A DNA stretch of 13,197 nucleotides from JBOFZL01 sp051655155 (GTDB lineage: Bacteria > Bacillota > Clostridia > Peptostreptococcales > Filifactoraceae): contig JBOFZL010000074.1 in the NCBI GenBank assembly GCA_051655155.1, positions 1 through 13,197 on the forward strand, given 5' to 3'. Numbering within the stretch: the first letter of the stretch is position 1; each line of letters begins with the position of its first letter. Under the pieces are notes generated by a model. That model did not search any database and was not told the DNA's origin. It was given only the letters and a program-made list of their open reading frames with translations. Made by a program: the position numbers and the translations under genes. Of this stretch, positions 6,868-13,197 are shown piece after piece.

Positions 6868-9507
6868 ATGGGAAAATTTGTTTATAGTTTTCATGAAGGA
6901 AAAAAAGAAATGAAAAGCCTTTTAGGCGGTAAGGGTGCAAATCTTGCAGAAATGACTAATATTGGGTTGAACGTACCACCAGGATTTACAATAACTACAG
7001 AAGCTTGTAATGAATATTATATTAAAGATAAAAAAATATGGGATGAACTTATTAATGAAATTGTAACTCATCTTAAAGAAGTTGAAAGTAAACTTGGAAA
7101 AAGCTTTGGAGATAAAGAAAATCCTCTTTTATTTTCAGTAAGATCAGGTGCAGTTTTCTCTATGCCAGGAATGATGGATACAATACTAAATTTAGGACTA
7201 AATGATGAAACTGTTATTGGATTATCAACCTCAACTGGAAATGAAAGATTTGCATATGATAGTTATAGAAGATTTATACAAATGTTTTCTGATGTGGCTA
7301 TGGGAATTCCTAAGGTCAGATTTGAGTCGCTACTTGAGGATGTTAAAGAAATAAAAGGATATTCTCAAGATACTGATTTGACAGCTGAGGATTTAAAAAA
7401 TTTGGTTAAAGAATATAAAGAGGTGTATTTTGATGAAAAACACGAACATTTTCCACAAGATACAATGAAACAACTTATTCTAGCTGTTCAAGCAGTTTTT
7501 GAATCATGGAACAATGCAAGGGCTATAACCTATAGAAATTTAAATGATATAAGACATGATTTAGGAACAGCTGTTAATATTCAGGCGATGGTATTTGGGA
7601 ATATGGGAGATACATCTGGAACAGGTGTTGCTTTCACAAGAAATCCAGCTGATGGAGAAAATAAGTTATTTGGAGAGTTTTTGATGAATGCTCAAGGTGA
7701 AGATGTAGTGGCAGGAATCAGAACGCCTCAATCTATTGATCAATTAAAGGAAGTTATGCCAAGTGTATATAATGAGTTTGTAAAGACTACAGAAATACTG
7801 GAGAAACACTATAGAGATATGCAAGATATTGAATTTACTATAGAAAAAGAAAAATTATTCTTACTTCAAACTAGAGCAGGTAAAAGAACAGCAAAAGCTG
7901 CTATAAATGTTGCAGTAGAACTTGTTAATTCGGGAGTTATTTCAAAAGAAGAAGCGGTTTTAAGGGTAGAACCTAAACAATTAGATCAACTTCTTCATCC
8001 TAATTTTGATGAAAAAGCTTTAAAAGAGTCAAAAGTTATTGCGACAGGTCTACCGGCTTCTCCAGGAGCAGCAGCAGGGAAAGTATATTTTCATGCTAGT
8101 GATGTGGTTGAGGCAAAAGGAAGGGGAGAAAGAACAATACTTGTAAGACAGGAAACATCACCTGAAGATATTGAAGGAATGGTATCAGCAGAAGGTATTT
8201 TGACAGCTAGAGGAGGTATGACATCCCATGCCGCAGTGGTTGCAAGAGGTATGGGGAAATGTTGTGTTGCAGGGTGTCAAGAGATAAGAGTTGACGAGCA
8301 AGGAAAGTCAATATATTATAATGGAAAGACAATAATGGAAGGAGAATATATTTCTTTGAATGGTAGCACTGGGCATGTTTATCTTGGTGATATTCCAAAA
8401 CTTAAACCTGAATTGGTTGGAAATTTTAATGTGTTTATGAAATATGTAGATGAAATAAGGCAGTTGAAAGTTAGAACCAATGCAGATACACCAAGAGATG
8501 CTAAAATAGCTGTGGAGTTTGGGGCGGAAGGTATAGGCTTATGCCGTACAGAGCATATGTTCTTTGATGAAAAAAGAATTCCCAAAGTAAGACGAATGAT
8601 AGTTGCAAAAGATATCGAATCAAGACAAAAGGCTCTAATGGAATTATTGCCATTACAAAGAACAGATTTTGTAGAAATATATAGAGTTATGGGAGAAAGA
8701 CCTACAACTGTTAGACTGCTAGATCCTCCACTTCATGAATTTTTACCGCAAGAAGAAAAGGACATAATTTCACTGGCAAGCAGTCTCAATATAAGCTATG
8801 AAGAGTTAAAGGGTACTATAATAGACTTACATGAAGTTAACCCGATGCTAGGTCATAGAGGTTGTAGGTTAGCGGTAACATATCCAGAAATATATATGAT
8901 GCAAGCTAGAGCTATTATGGAGGCAGCACTTTTAGTAAAGGAAGAAGGGATTAATGTTGTGCCAGAAATAATGATACCTTTGGTTGGAGAAGAAAAAGAA
9001 TTAAAATATGTTAAGGATTGTGTCGTGTTTGAAATAAATAAAGTTTTTGAAGAACAGGGTAAAGCGATAGATTATTCTATTGGAACAATGATAGAGGTTC
9101 CACGAGCGGCAATACTAGCAGATGAAATTGCGAATGAGGCAGAATTCTTTAGTTTTGGAACTAATGATCTTACTCAAATGGGATTTGGATTCTCAAGAGA
9201 TGATTCGGGGAAATTCTTAAATGAATACACTAATAAAGGGATATTTGAAAAGAGTCCATTCGAAGTTTTGGATAAAAACGGAATCGGGAAATTGGTAAAA
9301 ATCGCTTGTGACTTAGGAAGGAAAACAAGACCAAATATAAAACTTGGAATATGTGGAGAACATGGAGGAGATCCAGCATCTGTTGAGTTTTTCCACCAGA
9401 TAGGATTAGATTATGTATCTTGTTCACCATTTAGAGTACCAGTAGCAAGATTATCAGCAGCACAAGCTGTACTAAAAGAAAAGGTAGATAACATAATTGA
9501 TAAATAA
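6868..9507 (+). CDS. ppdK: Pyruvate, phosphate dikinase
   Basis: The 879-residue enzyme interconverts pyruvate, ATP and Pi with PEP, AMP and PPi. It can serve gluconeogenesis or, in many anaerobes, PPi-linked glycolysis. The N-terminal ATP-grasp region (about 1-340) starts with LLGGKGANLAEM and contains SVRSGAVFSMPGMMDTILNL and GTGVAFTRNP. The central phosphohistidine domain (about 390-510) has GGMTSHAAVVARGMGKCC with the regulatory Thr452, Ser453 and catalytic His454. The C-terminal PEP/pyruvate TIM barrel (about 520-875) has EGIGLCRTEHMFF, NPMLGHRGCRL, FFSFGTNDLTQM and ICGEHGGDP with catalytic Cys829. All key residues are intact and the length is normal for the family. AGGAGG (6856-6861) is 6 bases before the ATG. 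It is the last gene of the ccpN-ppsR-ppdK operon. The downstream regulator gene matches the presence of Thr452. Confidence 0.98.
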   Translation: MGKFVYSFHEGKKEMKSLLGGKGANLAEMTNIGLNVPPGFTITTEACNEYYIKDKKIWDELINEIVTHLKEVESKLGKSFGDKENPLLFSVRSGAVFSMPGMMDTILNLGLNDETVIGLSTSTGNERFAYDSYRRFIQMFSDVAMGIPKVRFESLLEDVKEIKGYSQDTDLTAEDLKNLVKEYKEVYFDEKHEHFPQDTMKQLILAVQAVFESWNNARAITYRNLNDIRHDLGTAVNIQAMVFGNMGDTSGTGVAFTRNPADGENKLFGEFLMNAQGEDVVAGIRTPQSIDQLKEVMPSVYNEFVKTTEILEKHYRDMQDIEFTIEKEKLFLLQTRAGKRTAKAAINVAVELVNSGVISKEEAVLRVEPKQLDQLLHPNFDEKALKESKVIATGLPASPGAAAGKVYFHASDVVEAKGRGERTILVRQETSPEDIEGMVSAEGILTARGGMTSHAAVVARGMGKCCVAGCQEIRVDEQGKSIYYNGKTIMEGEYISLNGSTGHVYLGDIPKLKPELVGNFNVFMKYVDEIRQLKVRTNADTPRDAKIAVEFGAEGIGLCRTEHMFFDEKRIPKVRRMIVAKDIESRQKALMELLPLQRTDFVEIYRVMGERPTTVRLLDPPLHEFLPQEEKDIISLASSLNISYEELKGTIIDLHEVNPMLGHRGCRLAVTYPEIYMMQARAIMEAALLVKEEGINVVPEIMIPLVGEEKELKYVKDCVVFEINKVFEEQGKAIDYSIGTMIEVPRAAILADEIANEAEFFSFGTNDLTQMGFGFSRDDSGKFLNEYTNKGIFEKSPFEVLDKNGIGKLVKIACDLGRKTRPNIKLGICGEHGGDPASVEFFHQIGLDYVSCSPFRVPVARLSAAQAVLKEKVDNIIDK

Positions 9508-9510
9508 ATA

Positions 9511-9558
9511 AAATAAATAAGACCTAAACATAAATTTATGTTTAGGTCTTATTTATTT
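9511..9558. terminator. Perfect 48-base palindrome, terminator after ppdK
   Basis: The 24 bases at 9511-9534 are the exact reverse complement of 9535-9558, with no spacer; in RNA the central TAAATTTA would leave a small loop. The GC-bearing core is AAGACCTAAACATAAA and its mirror, and the right arm ends in T-rich sequence (TCTTATTTATTT). It starts 4 bases after the ppdK stop. The symmetry means it could terminate in either direction, but both flanking genes run on the + strand. Confidence 0.85.
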
Positions 9559-9592
9559 AAATCATATGTTTTAATTTCTATCTATATGATAT

Positions 9593-9598
9593 TATAAT
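9593..9598 (+). promoter_or_regulatory. Probable -10 box of the polA promoter
   Basis: TATAAT at 9593-9598 lies 34 bases past the ppdK terminator. At 17-base spacing the -35 region (9570-9575) reads TTTAAT, a weak match. A promoter is expected here because a strong terminator precedes polA. The polA ribosome binding site is the modest GAAAGG at 9626-9631, 8 bases from the ATG. Confidence 0.45.
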
Positions 9599-9639
9599 AT
9601 ACAAGAAGTAATAATGAAAGTAAAAGAAAGGTAATACTT

Positions 9640-12279
9640 ATGAAAAGATTGATTTTATTAGATGGAAACTCTTTGTTAAATAGAGCGTATTTCGCTTTAC
9701 CTCCTTTAATGAATAAAGATGGTATATATACAAATGGAATATATGGTTTTTGTATGATGCTCTATAAAATTATTGATGATTACAAGCCTACTCACATGTC
9801 TGTTGCATTTGATCTTAAAGCTCCTACCTTTAGGCATAAAGAGTATAAAGACTATAAATCTCAAAGAAAAGGAATGCCAGAAGAATTGAGAATGCAGTTA
9901 GAACCTATGAAAGAAATACTAGATGCAATGGGAATAGATAGAACAGAAATTCAGGGGTTTGAGGCAGATGATATAATTGGCACTATATCTAAGTTAGGTG
10001 AAGAAAATGGTTTTGATGTAATTATAGTTACAGGAGATAAGGATGCTTTGCAGTTAGCAAGTGAAAAAACTACAATTTTAATAACTAAAAAAGGTTTAAC
10101 GGAACTAGATTCATACAATACGAATGATGTTATATCTAAATATAATTTGACACCTACTCAATTTATTGATTTAAAAGGATTAATGGGAGATCAGTCTGAT
10201 AATATTCCTGGAGTTGCAGGGATAGGTGAAAAAACTGGAATAAAATTATTAACAGATTTTGGAACAATGGAAAATATATTTGAAAATATTGAAAATATTA
10301 AAGGGAGTACAAGAGAAAAACTTGAAAATGCAAAGGAAATAGCTTTGCTGAGCAAAAAATTAGCTACAATAGTAAGAGATATACCAATTAAATTTGATGA
10401 AGAAGAATTAATTTTAAATAAACAGAATAATAGAAAACTAAGAGAATTATTTTCTAATTTAGAATTGAAACGATTATTAAGTAAAATAGATAAAGTTGGA
10501 GAGGTAGAGGAAACTGATACTAATAAAAAATCAAAGAATATTTTAAAAGAAAATTATAATGTTAAAAGCATAAATGAGTTAGAAGACTCAAAAGAAATAA
10601 TCATTAAAACAGTATTCGAGAAAGGGAATATAAAGGAAAAGAGATTAATAGGATATTATTTAAAGTCAGATGGAATATATTATTATGGCAATGAATCAGA
10701 AATAAACGTGCTAAAAGATATCATTTTAAATAAAAAACCCAGAATATCAGGATATATTTTAAAGGAAGATATTAATGTATTAAGCGAATATGGTATTAAA
10801 CTTAATAATATTGATTATGATTTATCTATAGCAGAATATTTACTTGATTCGAGCTCATCAACCTACTCTCCAAGTTCTATTTCTTCAAAATATATTCAAG
10901 AAAAAATTGAGGATATGGAGAATATTTTAGGAAAAGGGAAAAAGGAAATATCTCCGTTTTTTGCAGATAAAGCAGTTATAGATAAATATTATTGTGATGT
11001 TTTGACCTTGATTGAATATACAAAGCCTGTAATTATAGAGACTTTATGTGATTTGGGTATGTATGATTTATTTAAAAATGTAGAGATTAAATTGATTTCT
11101 ATTTTGGCTGATATGGAACAAGAAGGAATATTGTTAGATATAGAAATATTGAAGGATTTACAAAAAAAATACAATATTATCCTATCTGATTATGAAGACA
11201 AAATTTATGGTTTTGCGAAAGAAAAGTTTAATATCAATTCACCTAAGCAATTAGGGGTGGTGCTTTTTGAGAAACTTGGATTAAAACATGGAAAGAAAAC
11301 AAAAAATGGGTATTCAACAGGTATAGAGGTATTAGAATCTCTAAGAGGAGATCATGAAATAATAGAATATATAATTGGATATAGAAAAATAACAAAACTG
11401 CAATCTACTTATGTAGAGGGTTTGTTAGGAATTGTTTCAAGTGAGAGACCAAGAGTTCATACTACTTTTAATCAGACAATAACTACCACTGGAAGAATTT
11501 CTTCTATGGAGCCTAATTTGCAAAATATACCAGTAAGAACAGAAGAAGGCAGGGCTTTAAGAAAAGTTTTTGTTGCAAAAGAAGGATACACATTAATCGA
11601 TGCTGATTATTCACAAATTGAATTAAGAGTATTAGCACATATGTCAGATGATGAAAAGATGATATCAGGTTTTATGGATAATATTGACATTCATTTAAAA
11701 ACTGCAGCAGAGGTATTCGGAGTCAAATTAAATGAAGTGACAAAAGAGATGCGAGGTGCTGCAAAGGCTGTTAATTTTGGAATCGTATATGGAATAAGTG
11801 ATTTTGGACTTTCGAACAATCTAGGAATAAGCCTTAAAGAAGCTAAGATATACATTAATGATTACTTAAAAAATTATCCTAAAATTAAAAATTATCTTGA
11901 TGAAGTAATAGGTTCAGCTACTAAACTAGGATATTCAACAACAATTCTTGGAAGACGAAGATATATACCAGAATTGAAATCTAACAATGGAATAATCAAA
12001 AAATTAGGAAATAGGTTGGCAATGAATACACCAATTCAAGGTTCAGCTGCTGATATAATTAAATTAGCCATGATAGCAGTCTATGAATTTTTAGAAAAAG
12101 AAAATTATGATGCAAAATTGATTCTTCAGATACACGACGAATTAATAATAGAAGCGAAAGAAGATATAGCAAAAGAATTATCATTAAAAATACAGGACAT
12201 AATGAAGAATGTTTTAAAAATGAAAGTTGATTTAGATGTGGATGTTGAAATAGGAAAATCTTGGTACGATTCTAAGTAG
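9640..12279 (+). CDS. polA: DNA polymerase I
   Basis: The 879-residue polymerase fills gaps and removes RNA primers in lagging-strand synthesis and repair. The N-terminal 5'-nuclease domain (about 1-290) has its acidic ligands: LLDGNSLLNRAY (Asp8), FEADDIIGT (108-115), VTGDKDALQL (130-139) and GLMGDQSDNIPGVAGIGEKTG (180-200). The middle exonuclease-fold domain (about 310-490) lacks a recognisable DxE Exo I motif; GYILKEDINVL may be a relic of Exo II, so proofreading is probably absent. The polymerase domain has motif A DYSQIELR (Asp656), motif B RGAAKAVNFGIVYG (Lys709, Phe713, Tyr717) and motif C QIHDE (Asp833), all intact. The start at MKRLILLDGNSLLNRAY is the standard family N-terminus. coaE follows after 10 bases and is probably co-transcribed. 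The length is normal for Firmicute Pol I. Confidence 0.98.
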   Translation: MKRLILLDGNSLLNRAYFALPPLMNKDGIYTNGIYGFCMMLYKIIDDYKPTHMSVAFDLKAPTFRHKEYKDYKSQRKGMPEELRMQLEPMKEILDAMGIDRTEIQGFEADDIIGTISKLGEENGFDVIIVTGDKDALQLASEKTTILITKKGLTELDSYNTNDVISKYNLTPTQFIDLKGLMGDQSDNIPGVAGIGEKTGIKLLTDFGTMENIFENIENIKGSTREKLENAKEIALLSKKLATIVRDIPIKFDEEELILNKQNNRKLRELFSNLELKRLLSKIDKVGEVEETDTNKKSKNILKENYNVKSINELEDSKEIIIKTVFEKGNIKEKRLIGYYLKSDGIYYYGNESEINVLKDIILNKKPRISGYILKEDINVLSEYGIKLNNIDYDLSIAEYLLDSSSSTYSPSSISSKYIQEKIEDMENILGKGKKEISPFFADKAVIDKYYCDVLTLIEYTKPVIIETLCDLGMYDLFKNVEIKLISILADMEQEGILLDIEILKDLQKKYNIILSDYEDKIYGFAKEKFNINSPKQLGVVLFEKLGLKHGKKTKNGYSTGIEVLESLRGDHEIIEYIIGYRKITKLQSTYVEGLLGIVSSERPRVHTTFNQTITTTGRISSMEPNLQNIPVRTEEGRALRKVFVAKEGYTLIDADYSQIELRVLAHMSDDEKMISGFMDNIDIHLKTAAEVFGVKLNEVTKEMRGAAKAVNFGIVYGISDFGLSNNLGISLKEAKIYINDYLKNYPKIKNYLDEVIGSATKLGYSTTILGRRRYIPELKSNNGIIKKLGNRLAMNTPIQGSAADIIKLAMIAVYEFLEKENYDAKLILQIHDELIIEAKEDIAKELSLKIQDIMKNVLKMKVDLDVDVEIGKSWYDSK

Positions 12280-12289
12280 GTGAATAGCT

Positions 12290-12877
12290 ATGAAAGTTGG
12301 GTTAACTGGATCAATAGGAACAGGCAAGACAACAGTATCTAATATATTAATTAACAGAGGAATAAGAGTTATAGATGCTGATAAAATTTCTAGAAAAATC
12401 ACTGATGATACTGAATATTTGAGGGAAATTGTAGATTGCTTTGGAGAGAAGATTCTAGATAATAAAGGTAAGTTAGACAGGGGTTACTTACGAAATTTAA
12501 TATTTTCTAATGATATATATAAAATGAAATTAGAAGATATAATGCATCCATTAATAAACCAGAGAATCTGGGAAGAGTATTTAATTTATAAAGATGAAGC
12601 TATTGTAGTTTTTGATATACCATTACTTTTTGAGGCAGGGTATGACAAGTATATGGATATTATAATAGTTGTTGCTTGTGATTATGATGTTCAAATGAAA
12701 AGAATAATGAAAAGAGATAATACAACTGTTGAAAAAGCTAAATTAATATTGGAGTCGCAAATTAAGCAATCTGAAAAAATATCGAGAGCAGATTATGTAA
12801 TTTTTAATAATGGGAGTATATTAGATTTAGAAAAAGAAGTTGATAATATTCTAGAGATTGTTTTTAGGTTGAAATAA
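12290..12877 (+). CDS. coaE: Dephospho-CoA kinase
   Basis: This 195-residue P-loop kinase catalyses the last step of coenzyme A synthesis, ATP-dependent phosphorylation of the 3'-hydroxyl of dephospho-CoA. Visible features are MKVGLTGSIGTGKTTVS with Walker A at 7-14, VIDADKISR at 27-35 (substrate-binding Asp), KLDRGYLRNLIF at 61-72, MHPLI at 85-89, DIPLLFEAG at 109-117 and the C-terminal RADYVIFNNGS at 166-176. The family usually has GGIASGKS; GSIGTGKT here is an ordinary variant. The length is typical (about 195-205). Its Shine-Dalgarno AGGTG (12278-12282) overlaps the polA stop codon and lies 7 bases before the ATG, so translation is likely coupled to polA. The polA-coaE pairing is common in Clostridia. 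The gene ends inside the stem of a terminator. Confidence 0.96.
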   Translation: MKVGLTGSIGTGKTTVSNILINRGIRVIDADKISRKITDDTEYLREIVDCFGEKILDNKGKLDRGYLRNLIFSNDIYKMKLEDIMHPLINQRIWEEYLIYKDEAIVVFDIPLLFEAGYDKYMDIIIVVACDYDVQMKRIMKRDNTTVEKAKLILESQIKQSEKISRADYVIFNNGSILDLEKEVDNILEIVFRLK

Positions 12878-12899
12878 AATTTTCAACCTTTTTCTTTTT
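12866..12899 (+). terminator. Rho-independent terminator overlapping the coaE stop codon
   Basis: AGGTTGAAA (12866-12874) pairs perfectly with TTTCAACCT (12881-12889) around a 6-base loop that begins with the coaE stop codon (12875-12877). A strong T tract follows to 12899, broken only by one C. The left arm therefore encodes the last residues of CoaE. Confidence 0.9.
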
Positions 12900-12939
12900 A
12901 AAACATATGGAAATTTCACTATATTTTTATAAAAAGATA

Positions 12940-12968
12940 TTGACAAAAAATTTCTAAAGTTGTATTAT
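12940..12968 (+). promoter_or_regulatory. Sigma-A-type promoter of hrcA
   Basis: A perfect TTGACA at 12940-12945 and TATTAT at 12963-12968 (5 of 6 to consensus) are 17 bases apart. Transcription would start near 12975, just upstream of the CIRCE operator. Confidence 0.85.
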
Positions 12969-12981
12969 TTCAATAGAGCTT

Positions 12982-13008
12982 TTAGCACTCAAATAGAGTG
13001 AGTGCTAA
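12982..13008. promoter_or_regulatory. CIRCE operator (HrcA binding site)
   Basis: TTAGCACTC (12982-12990), a 9-base spacer and GAGTGCTAA (13000-13008) match the CIRCE consensus exactly. It begins about 7 bases after the predicted transcription start and ends 10 bases before the AGGAGG (13018-13023) of hrcA. HrcA bound here would block its own operon until heat stress titrates GroEL, the established mechanism for this operator. Confidence 0.98.
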
Positions 13009-13029
13009 CGAATGGTTAGGAGGTGTCAT

Positions 13030-13197
13030 ATGTTCGATAGAAACAATCTTTCGGAAAGAAAACTCAGAATTCTTGAGTTTATTGTAAAAGAATATATAGA
13101 TACTGGGGAGCCTATTGGATCACGAACTATATCAAAAAGAAGAGAGTTAGGGGTAAGCGCTGCAACTATAAGAAATGAGATGGCAGATTTAGAAGAA
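13030..13197 (+). CDS. hrcA: Heat-inducible transcription repressor HrcA, N-terminal part (3' end outside window)
   Basis: The first 56 codons are present and open to the end of the window. The peptide begins MFDRNNLSERKLRILEFIV and contains EYIDTGEPIGSRTISK and the recognition-helix block LGVSAATIRNEMADLEE. This is the winged helix-turn-helix DNA-binding domain of HrcA, which represses class I heat-shock genes by binding CIRCE. The ATG at 13030 follows AGGAGG by 6 bases. The perfect CIRCE in its leader confirms the identity and shows autoregulation. In Firmicutes hrcA usually leads hrcA-grpE-dnaK-dnaJ; those genes would be expected to the right of this window. Confidence 0.97.
   Translation, partial: MFDRNNLSERKLRILEFIVKEYIDTGEPIGSRTISKRRELGVSAATIRNEMADLEE

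Noticed and set aside
8207..8585. Two overlapping minus-strand open frames inside ppdK
   Set aside because: Both lie opposite intact conserved PPDK domains, lack ribosome binding sites and encode no recognisable protein.
10267..10305. Repeated GAAAATATT units in polA
   Set aside because: They encode ENIFENIENIKG in the usual position of the 5'-nuclease C-terminal helices. This is AT-rich coding sequence and not a functional DNA repeat.
1..13197. Mobile element, CRISPR, toxin-antitoxin or phage defence system
   Set aside because: Apart from gene leaders and terminators, the sequence is filled with recognisable core genes. No transposase, integrase, repeat-spacer array or unknown gene pair is present.

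Overview
The window looks like chromosomal housekeeping DNA from a low-GC, Gram-positive anaerobe of the Clostridia in the broad sense. The DNA is strongly AT-rich and AT-ending codons dominate. Nearly every gene has an AGGAGG-type ribosome binding site. The gene set (KtrA/TrkA, split GlyQ/GlyS, a CcpN-type repressor, PPDK with its regulatory protein, HrcA with CIRCE) is typical of Firmicutes. I cannot name the species from the sequence alone. I see no mobile element, CRISPR array, rRNA or tRNA gene, and no obviously foreign segment.

Layout. (1) 1-1142, + strand: the 3' end of a potassium-uptake RCK protein (KtrA/TrkA) overlaps a SpoU/TrmH-family RNA 2'-O-ribose methyltransferase by 4 bases. 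(2) 1230-1264: a perfect 15-bp hairpin separates this pair from the only minus-strand gene, a parvulin-type peptidyl-prolyl isomerase without a signal peptide (1348-2097). (3) 2210-5260: a promoter, glyQ, glyS (8-base overlap) and a rho-independent terminator form the glycyl-tRNA synthetase operon. It has no room for a T-box leader. (4) 5309-9558: a promoter with a CcpN-like operator precedes ccpN-like repressor, PPDK regulatory protein (kinase/pyrophosphorylase) and pyruvate phosphate dikinase genes. A perfect 48-base palindrome ends this operon. (5) 9593-12899: polA and coaE, closed by a terminator whose stem overlaps the coaE stop codon. (6) 12940-13197: the hrcA promoter, a perfect CIRCE operator and the first 56 codons of hrcA, which runs out of the window.

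How the genes fit together. Segment 4 is the most coherent functional unit. CcpN represses gluconeogenic genes in Bacillus, PPDK makes PEP from pyruvate, and the DUF299 protein switches PPDK off and on by phosphorylating a threonine next to the catalytic histidine. Transcriptional and post-translational control of one enzyme therefore sit in one transcript with that enzyme. The order glyQ-glyS-ccpN-ppsR is the one I recall from Bacillus subtilis, where ppdK is absent.

The most notable points are in the ccpN leader. The only canonical in-frame start upstream (TTG at 5324) is itself the -35 box of the promoter, so the gene very likely starts at a non-standard ATT (5384) or ATC (5387) codon just after a strong ribosome binding site. 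A full match to the remembered CcpN operator consensus overlaps the same promoter, which suggests autoregulation. I found no evidence of a wholly new biological system; most of the window is ordinary core-genome content.
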